Shown piece by piece: positions 41,147 to 50,330 of a stretch of DNA of 58,029 nucleotides (its first letter is position 1; each line of letters opens with the position of its first letter). Both the position numbers and the translations under genes were made by a program. The notes under the pieces were generated by a model that saw only the letters and a list, made by a program, of their open reading frames with translations, did no database searches and had not been told where the DNA came from. The stretch covers positions 1 through 58,029 of the forward strand of contig NZ_CACXNW010000014.1 in assembly GCF_902769175.1 (NCBI RefSeq), read 5' to 3'. This DNA is from an uncultured Methanobrevibacter sp. (GTDB lineage: Archaea; Methanobacteriota; Methanobacteria; Methanobacteriales; Methanobacteriaceae).

Positions 41147-42340
41147 TTAAGGCACTGTGACTGTTGTAGTGGTTGTAGTTGCTGTAAACTGATTTGTTGC
41201 ACTGGTATTAACCACTACCGAATGGGTTCCTTTACCCAGTGGCCAACCGGAAATAACTACTGATCCGCTTGAGTTTGTTGTATCACTAATGTCAATATTT
41301 CCGATTATGACAGTTATGGGAAGTCCTGCTACTGGATTTGTTTTATAATAAACATCTACTTCTAAAACCCCAGTATACAATTGTGAGGCGGCATTAAGTA
41401 AGTCTGTGGTTTCATATGAAACGTAAACCTCCAGTTGTGAACCATTATATGCTCCAATAGTTTCAGTGCGGGATGCATACATATTATTTCCAGGGAAATA
41501 AACAGTAAGTGTATGTTCCCCTGAATCCAGATTGCTTATAGTATAAATTTCCCCATTAGCCGTGCTTGTTCCTGTGTCAAATAATTGGTCATCTAATGTT
41601 ATTGAATAGGATAATCCCGTTATTGGCTGATCATTATGGTTAACCAATTGGACTTTGAATTGTATCTCATCATTATATTCAGTGTTGCTTCCAACATAAC
41701 TATCAGAACCTCCAACATTGTTATATCCAGTATCAGCATCAGCTATGCTTCCATCATTCCCAGAATCAGATACATTATTAATCCAAATGTTTACTGGTTT
41801 TTTAGAAACAGAAATCTCCTCAAAAGATTCTGATGAATGATACCTATTGGTTGCGACACTACGGGCCGTGATAGTATATTCCCCCATGCTATCAAAGGAA
41901 TAATTGAAACTGACTACCCCATTAGTTGTGCTTGCATAAACATCATTATTTCCTGTATTGTTTCCATTAGTAATACAATCATTTCCACACTTGAAAGCAA
42001 TAGCCCCATCCAATAGGTTACCATTATTATCACGGAGAGTAGCAGTAATAGTCACTCCATCACCCACATAAAGAGCGTTGGCACTTACATCTAAAGTCAA
42101 ACTAGTATCATAAAGACTGCCTAAAACATTCATCTGGAAAATAGGGAACTGTAAATTATCATAATCCACTGTCATTGGAGGGCAATATTGATTACCTTCC
42201 TCTGGAGTTATAGGGTGTTCCTCATCGAGTAAGGGTATAACATTAGAATTAACTTCAACCATATCTAAAACATTAGAATTATTATTCATCACATTTCCTA
42301 AAGCACGTGCCTTATCTGGATATATTATAAATGTTTTCAT
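41147..42340 (-). CDS. Ig-like repeat tail protein
   Basis: 397 aa. The N-terminal 75 residues are specific (FIIYPDKARALGNVMNNN, NQYCPPMTVDYDNLQFPIF). Three Ig-like beta domains of 90-100 residues follow (about 80-180, 190-290 and 300-397), each with repeats such as LDVSANALYVGDGVTITATL and GEYTITARS. Such domains decorate tails and bind cell surfaces weakly. It begins 3 bp after the tape measure stop, so it may be the first distal tail component. Intact. Confidence 0.72.
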   Translation of the reverse strand: MKTFIIYPDKARALGNVMNNNSNVLDMVEVNSNVIPLLDEEHPITPEEGNQYCPPMTVDYDNLQFPIFQMNVLGSLYDTSLTLDVSANALYVGDGVTITATLRDNNGNLLDGAIAFKCGNDCITNGNNTGNNDVYASTTNGVVSFNYSFDSMGEYTITARSVATNRYHSSESFEEISVSKKPVNIWINNVSDSGNDGSIADADTGYNNVGGSDSYVGSNTEYNDEIQFKVQLVNHNDQPITGLSYSITLDDQLFDTGTSTANGEIYTISNLDSGEHTLTVYFPGNNMYASRTETIGAYNGSQLEVYVSYETTDLLNAASQLYTGVLEVDVYYKTNPVAGLPITVIIGNIDISDTTNSSGSVVISGWPLGKGTHSVVVNTSATNQFTATTTTTTVTVP

Positions 42341-42343
42341 AAT

Positions 42344-45300
42344 TTATGCTCCTAAACCTTTGCTACGATTTCCTTTACGTTCAAATCTCACTTTTGCACG
42401 ATGGTCTGCAATCTGGAATTTCACATTATTAGCCAATTGCTTAACAAACCTTTCATTGTTAGGTGCATCGTTGATCATGCGAGCAAGTTTAGCCTCATCA
42501 ATACCTTGTGGTAGGCCTTCAAATTCATGCTTATGAATGATTTCTAATTTTCCACCGATTTGAACATCATCAGAACCAATATAATTATCATTATTGCTTT
42601 CACGAAGGCTTTTAAATGGAGAGGGCCCTGTACCATAACCATGCACCTTAGGACTGGTGAGGCTTCCATGACGCATACTAACACTGTCCATGATACGGCC
42701 ACCAATACGTGCAACAAAATGACCTTCACCTTTACCTGCAACACCTGCTATACCACCGCTGCTTGTTCCCCAGTAACAGTGAACCTTTGATGCTGGCAAA
42801 CCACAAGTCCTTGCAAGTGCTATAATCATATCACTACCATCACTACAGTTCATTACACCATGATTAAGTGCATTTAACCAACTACCATACCTTTCGCTAT
42901 TAGCATAGTAACCATAACTAGTTGAGTTTACTAATGCATAGGCCATATTGATAAAATCATTCATACCAATACGGGGAGTTCCATTCTCAAAGTCTTTCAA
43001 ATGGAAAGTCAATCCACTACTGACACGATTTGCCAACCTTGGGCCTTTCATGCTCCAGTTACGTGCAGTCTTTTTAATCTTGTCAATGTTTGGTTTTGCA
43101 GTGTTCTCCCATGCACCAAAACTTGCACGAGACAAGCCACCAAGATTAAATGGTGATAAGACACCAGTCTCAAATAAGGTTCTCACATCAATATTAGACC
43201 CATCACTGATGAAATCTGTTAAACCTTTTAAAACAGGATTATTTTGTACAGATCTGACAGTGATTGTTCTAGGCATATGATTTTCTCTCATAGTGGCATT
43301 GGCTAATCTACTGCTCATCACTCTCATGGAGTGGCCATTGCTTACAAGTCTTGAGCCTCTGCCTGTACCTCTTCTTTCCTCTTTAGGTCCTGGTCCAGTA
43401 CCCCATCTGCTAGGGTTTTGCAATTTACCATAAAATCCTCCAATGGTTTTACCTAAAGTATTGAAGTGTGCTGTCGCATCGGAATCTATTTTTCTAGCTG
43501 CAGATACAATGCTGGTTCTCATACTATTCCAAGCTTTAACCATCTGCCCAGTTACAGTAGTTGTACTGTTTCGCATTTTGCTTAATTGAGTCTTTGTAGT
43601 GTTAGTGTTTTGATTTAAAGAGGTTTTATTAGTCTTTAAAATAGTTGACAAAGTACTGTTAACGTGACTGTAAATCTTTTTCATCATAGTTTCTTCATTC
43701 AAACTGATATTGTTAAAGGATTGTGTGTTCATATATTGCAAGTCTTGCAAGTCTGTTCCTACAAGATTATTCATAGTGTCATAGGCAGTTGTTACAGTAT
43801 CAGTGATGGCCTTTGTATCTGGAGCTTCAAGCTGTGGAGTGACTGTGCTTGCCAATGGCATAGTTGGAGTGTTTGAAGCGATTTCTGGAGTCATCACTTC
43901 AAGACTGCTCATATCCTCTGATTCAAAACCACTAATTATATTGCTAGCGAATGTTTTAGCGTTTTCATATGCTAATTTTGCTTTTTCGCCAATGCTTCTG
44001 GTACTGATGTCTTGGAATTCAATCCCTATTTTCTCTTGCAATATACCTGGTGAATGAATGCCTAATATATCAAGTACCTTGTTCTTTACACCATTGGCAA
44101 AATCAGCTGCCTTTTGAATTACATGACTTGCAGCTTCACCGATTTTTCCCCCTATATTAAAGAATTCTGTGTAAACCTTTCCAGGCAACCCTTGAATATT
44201 ATTAACAACACTATTTACTGTATTTGTTGCTGCATTCCTAGCATTGTTAGCCCAATTAACAGCACCTGAAGCAATGCGAGAAGCAGTAGAAGTGATGAAA
44301 CCATAGACTTTTCCAGGTAGATTTCTAATACGGTTCACTATTCCATTCATGAAGTTGGTTGCTGCACGTATTGCAAGTGTTAAGAGTTGTCCTGCCCATT
44401 TGGTGATGAAACTTAATATTGTTCCACCAATTGTTACAAAAGCATTACTTATAAGGTTCCAAATCATTGGAATTGCTTCACTAAGACTGATTTGACCAGT
44501 TAAAAGTTGAGCAAACACATTAACAATTGATTGAACAGTAGTTACTACAGTACCTATAACACTTACAACAGTGCTTACATAGCTTCCTATGAATCCTGCT
44601 ATAAAACTCCATACAGTCTGGAACACTTCCTGAACTTTCTCCAATGCAGGGACAATACCTGGACTGCATCCGAGTAGTATGCAGACTATTGGTTTGAGGA
44701 AATCATAGATCATTTGACCATATGGTGCAAGGAATGAAGCGATACCTTGGAATACTCCATAGATAGTTTGGAAAACACCTATGGCAGTACGGACTGCATT
44801 GGCTACTTGATGGAAAGCAGCACCTACACTATCTATGATTACACGAACAATATCAAACTCTTCACTACTTTTTACAGTTACACCAAAGAAATTCATCACT
44901 GCAGTGATTACAGGCCCTAATGCAGATGTTACACTGTTCCAAGCATCACCTAATCCTTTAATAAAACCCTGAACATCAGGATTATTAATAAAAGCACTCC
45001 AAAGCCTTTGAATTCCAGCCCAAACAGAGGAAAGCATACTTGGAATATCTTTCCACCAACCAAAATATTTCCCCACTTCATAAACTGCAAGTGCTAATGC
45101 AGCTAAGGCGACAATCACTAAACCTATAGGGTTGGCTGCCATAACCGCATTCCACACTTTTTGTGCAGCAGCAACTAAAGTTATCTCACCTGTTAGAACA
45201 CCAACTGCTAAACTATATGCCCCTGTTGCAGTTGCACTTAACCATTTTGTAGCAGCAGAAATCTTTTGAGCCACAGATTCCCTAAGTGTAGCTAAAGTTA

Positions 45301-46783
45301 AAGCATCCTCTTCCCCTTTTAAAAATCCTGTAAACACAAGAACTGATTTAGTTTTATCTTTTAAACTATCAAATGCAGATAATGCAGGAGCAATGCTTGG
45401 AGCAATAGTAGCAAAACCACTTACTGCCCCTGCAATACCTACAAGACCTTCATAAAGATGAGGGAATTTATCATTTAAACTATTTAACATTTGGACTGCT
45501 TGATCAATAAAAGGTGTGAACATTTCCCCAACATGACGACCCGCCACACGGAAATTCTTTTTCAATGTTTCAAGATGCCCTGTTGTTGTATCCAACATTC
45601 CATCCATATCCCCTCCTTTTGCAAGAGCCTCATCTAATGCTTTCTGATACCCTTCAACATCGTCGGCAGCACCACTCCAACCAAGATCAGTTAATGTTTC
45701 TTTAGTGATTCCAAAGTTTGTCTTCAACATATCAAATTCACCATTGAGACCTCGTCCTGCTGCCTGCATAAGAGTTATTGATTCTTCTCCACTTTTACCC
45801 ATCAATATAGCTCTCTGCCCTACATCATTAACGGTACTGGAAAACATTGCCAATTCTTCATTAGTCATTCCAGTACTCATTTTAATAGTTGACATTGCTT
45901 GTCCGAGGTCATCTAGTGAAACTAAACTATGGTTAGTCATCTCGTCAAGACCCATGAATGTCTTTGTTGAGTTCCCCTGCAGATCCTTGAACACTGCATT
46001 AACACCTGTGAAACCATTTAGAAGTTGGTCTCCAGCCTTTGCACCCCCCATTGTGGCATTAGTCAATGCAGTCATCCTTTCACGGTTCATAGCTAAGCCA
46101 ACAGTCATATCTGTAATGCTGGCCATACCAATACCTCCGATTACAGAACTAATAATCCCTCCAAGACCACTGAATTTATCTCCTAAACTTCTGATTCCTT
46201 GGCCTACTCTTGAAATAGCTCCACTAAGTTTAGATTGTATAGTTGAAGCTACGGAGGATATCTTATTTTTTACTGTATCCCATTTTGTACTAACATAAGT
46301 TTGAATATTTGTACCTACTAATTGTAATTTACCTTTCAAAGAATCTGTATTGGTCCCTAATAATTGAAGCTTTGCTTTAGAATATTCAATACTTCCAGAC
46401 CATGTTTTTGTAATGTTATTTAATTCTTTCCATTTTTTCTGAGCGTCATTGACAGGCCCTGATAAATTAATATGGGATGGGAGAGTACTTTGCTCTAAAA
46501 AATTTCTAGTTTCCTTATCTAACATACTATATTTAGTAAGAACATCCTGTTGGGATTTAGATAATTTTTTAAAACTGGAGGGTCCTTCATTTCCTATTCT
46601 TTTTAATTCAGAATCTAAATTTTTTATTGTTCCTTTATTTAGTTCAAATGCTTTATTTACTTGATTCACAGAATTTTTAGATGCGTTACTAAATTTTTTA
46701 ACCTGATTCTCAACATCACGCACTTTCTTTGAAGCTTCATCCTGTGCTTTTATAACCAGTTCTATAGTATGTTTTAAACTCAT
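42344..46783 (-). CDS. tape measure protein with C-terminal transglutaminase-like peptidase domain
   Basis: About 1479 aa, the longest provirus gene. It starts with coiled coils (SLKHTIELVIKAQDEASKKV), has several hydrophobic stretches in the middle (IGLVIVALAALALAVYEVGK and others), then more coils, as tape measures do. The last 200 residues form a papain/transglutaminase-like domain: Cys about 1313 in GVMNCSDGSDMI, His about 1355 in GEGHFVARI, Asp about 1366 in RIMDSVS. Such a triad resembles C71 and other methanogen pseudomurein peptidases, so the tape measure may cut the wall while being ejected. I use ATG 46783 with AGGAG upstream; a TTG at 46807 is less likely. Confidence 0.88.
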   Translation of the reverse strand: MSLKHTIELVIKAQDEASKKVRDVENQVKKFSNASKNSVNQVNKAFELNKGTIKNLDSELKRIGNEGPSSFKKLSKSQQDVLTKYSMLDKETRNFLEQSTLPSHINLSGPVNDAQKKWKELNNITKTWSGSIEYSKAKLQLLGTNTDSLKGKLQLVGTNIQTYVSTKWDTVKNKISSVASTIQSKLSGAISRVGQGIRSLGDKFSGLGGIISSVIGGIGMASITDMTVGLAMNRERMTALTNATMGGAKAGDQLLNGFTGVNAVFKDLQGNSTKTFMGLDEMTNHSLVSLDDLGQAMSTIKMSTGMTNEELAMFSSTVNDVGQRAILMGKSGEESITLMQAAGRGLNGEFDMLKTNFGITKETLTDLGWSGAADDVEGYQKALDEALAKGGDMDGMLDTTTGHLETLKKNFRVAGRHVGEMFTPFIDQAVQMLNSLNDKFPHLYEGLVGIAGAVSGFATIAPSIAPALSAFDSLKDKTKSVLVFTGFLKGEEDALTLATLRESVAQKISAATKWLSATATGAYSLAVGVLTGEITLVAAAQKVWNAVMAANPIGLVIVALAALALAVYEVGKYFGWWKDIPSMLSSVWAGIQRLWSAFINNPDVQGFIKGLGDAWNSVTSALGPVITAVMNFFGVTVKSSEEFDIVRVIIDSVGAAFHQVANAVRTAIGVFQTIYGVFQGIASFLAPYGQMIYDFLKPIVCILLGCSPGIVPALEKVQEVFQTVWSFIAGFIGSYVSTVVSVIGTVVTTVQSIVNVFAQLLTGQISLSEAIPMIWNLISNAFVTIGGTILSFITKWAGQLLTLAIRAATNFMNGIVNRIRNLPGKVYGFITSTASRIASGAVNWANNARNAATNTVNSVVNNIQGLPGKVYTEFFNIGGKIGEAASHVIQKAADFANGVKNKVLDILGIHSPGILQEKIGIEFQDISTRSIGEKAKLAYENAKTFASNIISGFESEDMSSLEVMTPEIASNTPTMPLASTVTPQLEAPDTKAITDTVTTAYDTMNNLVGTDLQDLQYMNTQSFNNISLNEETMMKKIYSHVNSTLSTILKTNKTSLNQNTNTTKTQLSKMRNSTTTVTGQMVKAWNSMRTSIVSAARKIDSDATAHFNTLGKTIGGFYGKLQNPSRWGTGPGPKEERRGTGRGSRLVSNGHSMRVMSSRLANATMRENHMPRTITVRSVQNNPVLKGLTDFISDGSNIDVRTLFETGVLSPFNLGGLSRASFGAWENTAKPNIDKIKKTARNWSMKGPRLANRVSSGLTFHLKDFENGTPRIGMNDFINMAYALVNSTSYGYYANSERYGSWLNALNHGVMNCSDGSDMIIALARTCGLPASKVHCYWGTSSGGIAGVAGKGEGHFVARIGGRIMDSVSMRHGSLTSPKVHGYGTGPSPFKSLRESNNDNYIGSDDVQIGGKLEIIHKHEFEGLPQGIDEAKLARMINDAPNNERFVKQLANNVKFQIADHRAKVRFERKGNRSKGLGA

Positions 46784-46852
46784 CTTCTTTTTGCTCCTAT
46801 GAATCAATTATAATTTGTAAAAAAAATTAGTATAAAAAAAATAAAATTAATT

Positions 46853-46996
46853 TTATTTGACTTTATTCATTTCCTTATAAAGTTTCATTCTCCCTTTAGA
46901 AAGGAATAAAGTTTGATATAATGTTAAATCACTTTGCTTATCCGATAAATGATAACCGCAGTAATCCAACCAGATTATCTCTTCAGCTTCATCAGT
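46853..46996 (-). CDS. +1-frame extension of the tail assembly chaperone
   Basis: An open frame of 47 codons (TDEAEEIIWLDYCGYHLSDK, then QSDLTLYQTLFLSKGRMKLY and KEMNKVK) overlaps the end of the chaperone gene and stops 70 bp before the tape measure start. It has no usable start codon or ribosome binding site. It is in the +1 frame relative to the chaperone; the shared open window is 46992-47011, and CAG TTT C offers a Phe tRNA slip from UUU to UUC. This matches the G/GT arrangement of siphoviruses, where a programmed shift makes the longer protein; most known cases are -1, some +1 or -2. Confidence 0.6.
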   Translation of the reverse strand, partial: TDEAEEIIWLDYCGYHLSDKQSDLTLYQTLFLSKGRMKLYKEMNKVK

Positions 46997-47423
46997 CCTC
47001 AGGAAACTGATCTACAGCTTCTTCAATATTTTCATCTTCGATTCCGCTGATTTCTTTCACTTTTTCAAATATTTCCTCAAATACTGCTCCGGTGAATTGG
47101 CCTACTTCTTCTTCGGAGTATTCTTCACCTTTGCAGGTCATGCTTTTGGATACTGCATATCTTTGAGCATCGTATTCTGCTTCGGAGGTTTTTGCGAAGT
47201 TTATTTTACCAGTGCTGGTTACATCACTGGTGTTTCTCATTCCTCTTCTTGCTCTTTCGTTAGTGTCGAAAGTTCCCATTGCTCTTGCTTGGATGTTGTT
47301 GTATTCTCCAACTTCTGCTTGTGAAAGTGGCCTTAATGCTACGCTTCCATCCATGCTCTTTAATTCTAAGGTTACAATGTTACTTATTCCACTTAATAAT
47401 GCGTCTTTTGTTAATCTTGCCAT
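46992..47423 (-). CDS. tail assembly chaperone
   Basis: 143 aa, acidic at the C-terminus (EISGIEDENIEEAVDQFPED). It lies between the major tail protein and the tape measure, where all siphoviruses keep the chaperone. The N-terminal part (LELKSMDGSVALRPLSQAEV) resembles the phage TAC families. It should coat the tape measure and recruit tail-tube subunits. The reading frame can be extended by a +1 shift (previous entry). The ATG at 47423 has GGTGA upstream. Family call rests on position plus pattern. Confidence 0.75.
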   Translation of the reverse strand: MARLTKDALLSGISNIVTLELKSMDGSVALRPLSQAEVGEYNNIQARAMGTFDTNERARRGMRNTSDVTSTGKINFAKTSEAEYDAQRYAVSKSMTCKGEEYSEEEVGQFTGAVFEEIFEKVKEISGIEDENIEEAVDQFPED

Positions 47424-47495
47424 CTTTTATCACCAAAAAAAAAATTTATCTTTAAAAAAAAAATTAAATTTTAAAAAAATATAAAGTTTAAAATT

Positions 47496-48602
47496 TTAAG
47501 GCTCAGTTGCCACTTCTTCAATCTCATAAGTGATTTCAGGTACAGTGTTCACTAATCTGCAGTAGCAATCGGTTTTTACAGTACTGTTATCCAATAATTC
47601 TGCAGTACCAGTACCTAAAGCGGTAAGGTTGAAGGTTGTTTCAATCTCATCAGACTCACTAGCACTGTATTCCACATTAACTGTACATTTTGGGAAGAAC
47701 ATTTCAAGCCTTTCATTCTGGTTTTCACAAGCTTGAACAATCACACGTAAAGGCACTTTTAAAATTTTACATTGGGACGGGGTGGTAATTGTTTTCTCAC
47801 CATATTCTGCACCACGAATCAACTCAAGACTGGAAGGATCCAAGTAACTGTTCAAGGATACACGGATGTCCCTTGCCTGTGCAGCTGCCTGCCTTTGAGG
47901 CCTACGGCTACCTAATCCTACAGTTCCATCTTGGTTGAAGTTGTTCTTTCCTTCAAAGTTGAAGCTTGTGTAGACCCTTGCAGGATTGTTGATATCTTCA
48001 TCATCTAATTGTATAGTGATATCATAGAACATTAAAGGAATATCGTTTTCCACTTCTATAATGTCATATTCTGCTTGGTCTATTTCATCGGATTCCTCGT
48101 CCATGTAAATCCATTCTTCGTTTTGGTTCATATAGTCATCTGAAACTTCAAGTTTCAAAGATTCCAAGAGTAATCCTTTGATGTGTTTTTGGAAAATATC
48201 GAAGGTTGCCCATCCATGAAAACTGGTTAAGTATTGGTCTTCACGGCCATAGAATTCGTGAGTGTAATATGTCACTCCTTCTACAGCAGTGCCAGTTGTA
48301 CATTTGTATTGGTCAAAGAATGCACGTAAGAAGTGGCCTATACGTGTAAGGTCACATTTCCCAGCAGTGCTTCCTGAAGGTTTGATTGCTCCAGGTCTTG
48401 CTCCTTGAACCATACGTGAACCATCATTGTAGGTTACAGGTTCATCGTTTAATTGGAAACTTCCATCACCTAAACGTCTATGGAAATCTGGATCTATATC
48501 ATCAATATCAAAATCCGGATTAGGGTCTCCATTTGCCAAGTATTCCCCATCGAGTTTTCCATAGGTTTTCTCTTGTTTTAATCCTAATAATCTTAGCACC
48601 AT
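47496..48602 (-). CDS. major tail (tube) protein
   Basis: 368 aa. It lies just before the tail chaperone in transcription order. Residues 100-300 show the mixed beta fold of tail tube proteins, with FNFEGKNNFNQDGTVGLGSRRPQRQAAAQ probably a surface loop. The fold is longer than bacterial tube proteins (170-250 aa) by about 120 residues, so extra domains likely decorate the tube. Start chosen at ATG 48602 (MVLRLL) because GGTG sits seven bases upstream; an ATG two codons earlier is too close to the site. Confidence 0.72.
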   Translation of the reverse strand: MVLRLLGLKQEKTYGKLDGEYLANGDPNPDFDIDDIDPDFHRRLGDGSFQLNDEPVTYNDGSRMVQGARPGAIKPSGSTAGKCDLTRIGHFLRAFFDQYKCTTGTAVEGVTYYTHEFYGREDQYLTSFHGWATFDIFQKHIKGLLLESLKLEVSDDYMNQNEEWIYMDEESDEIDQAEYDIIEVENDIPLMFYDITIQLDDEDINNPARVYTSFNFEGKNNFNQDGTVGLGSRRPQRQAAAQARDIRVSLNSYLDPSSLELIRGAEYGEKTITTPSQCKILKVPLRVIVQACENQNERLEMFFPKCTVNVEYSASESDEIETTFNLTALGTGTAELLDNSTVKTDCYCRLVNTVPEITYEIEEVATEP

Positions 48603-48946
48603 AATCATGCACCATCATATCTTCATTAATTTTTAATAATCGTCTTTTCTTTTAATCAATATTTTTTTTATAGAAAAAAGGAGGTTTTAAGAACTGAAAA
48701 AGGGGAATGTTTGAAAGTCTATTTTTTTAGGAGGTGACATCAAAATAAGCAACTATTTTTTTGGTTATGTTTGCAGAAGAATCTTAATTTTTAATAGTAT
48801 GGTAAATTGAGAAGCTGAAGAAAAAAATTTCCATTACTATCAAAGAAATTTAAGAATTAATTATTAAACCATTTTTTTGCTTTAAATTCATTTTCCCCCT
48901 TTATTCTCTTTAATTATCCTCCTTTTATTCTATAAAAATGTCAACA
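48603..48946 (-). other. 344-bp gap before the major tail gene, possible leader RNA
   Basis: No gene found, unusual in a packed late operon. On the plus strand AAAAGGAGG (48676-48684) and CCTCCTTTT (48918-48926) are perfect inverted repeats, and AGGAGGTGA lies at 48729-48737. In the minus-strand transcript the latter reads TCACCTCCT, the same as the 3' end of 16S rRNA. A tiny ORF (MNLKQKNGLIINS) with a GGGGG site begins near 48889. It may fold as a structured leader or contain a promoter for the abundant tail protein. Confidence 0.35.
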
Positions 48947-49441
48947 TCATAATTTTCTACATTTCAACCAATCAATACTGTAAACAAAGTCAAGTGTAAC
49001 GCTGCTTGCAGGAATGCCATCAAGCTTGCCACGGATAGGAATGCTGCCCACAGTCAAATTTTTAAGAGACACCTTCAGGAATATTCTTAAAGGGTCATTT
49101 TCATCTTCACGGATTTGATTAAAATTTCTTAATATGCTAGCCAGTACTCTTGCTGCAAGGTTTTCGCTTTTGTCTTGAGCAGTTTCCAGGTCTTCATCGT
49201 AATCAATACAAACAAACTCATAAGTAGTTTGCAAACTTTGGGTATTGGATAAATTGTTTTTATCATAAGGGACTGTTTCCTGTTTGTTGATCCATATGCA
49301 TGGAGTGTCTATAGGTTCATCGCTTCTGTAACTTTTGATGATTGTTTCAACATCTTCCAGGAGGCCATTTTCTTGGTTTTCATGTTCAAGATAATGCTTA
49401 ATGTTACGTGTTACAACATCTGTTTGATTTACCACATCCAC
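48947..49441 (-). CDS. tail terminator / neck-like protein
   Basis: 164 aa, in the place of the tail terminator (between the HK97 gp10-like and the tube genes). It has RNIKHYLEHENQENGL and a central beta-helix mix with ASILRNFNQIREDENDPLRI, a pattern seen in tail-completion proteins. No exact family. It likely caps the tail tube and joins it to the head. It starts 22 bp after the gp10-like stop. Confidence 0.6.
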   Translation of the reverse strand: MDVVNQTDVVTRNIKHYLEHENQENGLLEDVETIIKSYRSDEPIDTPCIWINKQETVPYDKNNLSNTQSLQTTYEFVCIDYDEDLETAQDKSENLAARVLASILRNFNQIREDENDPLRIFLKVSLKNLTVGSIPIRGKLDGIPASSVTLDFVYSIDWLKCRKL

Positions 49442-49463
49442 TTAGAATCACATCCTTATTTTT

Positions 49464-49901
49464 TTATCCTAGTTTTGCTTGATTGATACTGTGAATAACA
49501 AGTTCTGGAATCCTATTTTGAGTTTTTTCCATTCCACTTTCAACAAATCTACGAGGTTTGATACCTTTAATGATATTTGTGTAAACCATTTTGCCATTTA
49601 CTTGAAATGCAAATTTTTTTCCTATGGTTGGATGAACAATAGGTGTTTTATGTGGCCCATATATTCCAGTACCGCTGTTTACATAATCTGCATAGTTAGC
49701 TGAAGACTTGACTGTTTTTTGGTTTGGCCCATCATCGAATATTGTCCAAGACCCTTGCAATCTTCCATGGTCTACTGGGCTTTCTCTTTTGACATTACCT
49801 AATAAATCAACCGCTACATTATTCACTATCTTTTCACTTAAACCATCAATATTATCAAGCACATTATTGATTTCGTTAATCTCAAGATAGATTTTAACCA
49901 T
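49464..49901 (-). CDS. HK97 gp10-like head-tail joining protein
   Basis: 145 aa. SPVDHGRLQGSWTIFDDG at residues about 41-58 is the signature of the HK97 gp10 family, and the C-terminal YTNIIKGIKPRRFVESGM matches its end. These proteins form part of the neck (head closure). It follows the connector gene with 4 bp between. Intact. Confidence 0.82.
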   Translation of the reverse strand: MVKIYLEINEINNVLDNIDGLSEKIVNNVAVDLLGNVKRESPVDHGRLQGSWTIFDDGPNQKTVKSSANYADYVNSGTGIYGPHKTPIVHPTIGKKFAFQVNGKMVYTNIIKGIKPRRFVESGMEKTQNRIPELVIHSINQAKLG

Positions 49902-49905
49902 AAGA

Positions 49906-50307
49906 CTAGTCTCCAGTTATAGCAAGGAACTCAATTTTATCAGATTTGTAACTTTTTCGTTCACAAACCCAAGGAGCCAAGTCATCCTTCAAGTCATCAG
50001 TGAAAACATCACTGCCTACAGTTTGAATGCTCCAGTCATTGACTTTAACTACAGAAGTGTCCTTTCTTGCCTGGGCTAATGCAACCATATTGGCAGTTAA
50101 ACGAAGACAAACATTTTGAACAGCTGGAGGAACTTCATCTTCTTCTTTATTGAAATCATAATTGCAATAAGAGCAGATAAGGCTTTCAGATTGTTCAATC
50201 CATTTTTCCAATAAAACGCTTAATCCATTAGTGTCATCCTTTTCCAGACGAAATGTTTTTGGCTTGACTCCAGTGAATTCTATTATTTCATCAGCATTAA
50301 CCCACAC
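49906..50307 (-). CDS. head-tail connector (gp6-like) protein
   Basis: 133 aa, mostly helical; the start is GTG 50307 with GGAGAG upstream. ADEIIEFTGVKPKTFRLEKDD, LEKWIEQSESLICSYCNYDF and NVCLRLTANMVALAQARK resemble the DNA-packaging adaptor family that binds the portal. It sits between the decoration-like protein and gp10-like protein, the usual place for the adaptor. Function by position and fold pattern. Confidence 0.65.
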   Translation of the reverse strand: MWVNADEIIEFTGVKPKTFRLEKDDTNGLSVLLEKWIEQSESLICSYCNYDFNKEEDEVPPAVQNVCLRLTANMVALAQARKDTSVVKVNDWSIQTVGSDVFTDDLKDDLAPWVCERKSYKSDKIEFLAITGD

Positions 50308-50330
50308 AACAATACACTCTCCATCTAATT

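Noticed and set aside
45705..46298. 197-codon plus-strand ORF inside the tape measure gene
   Set aside because: Antisense shadow of a long repetitive coding gene; no start signals and no recognisable domain.
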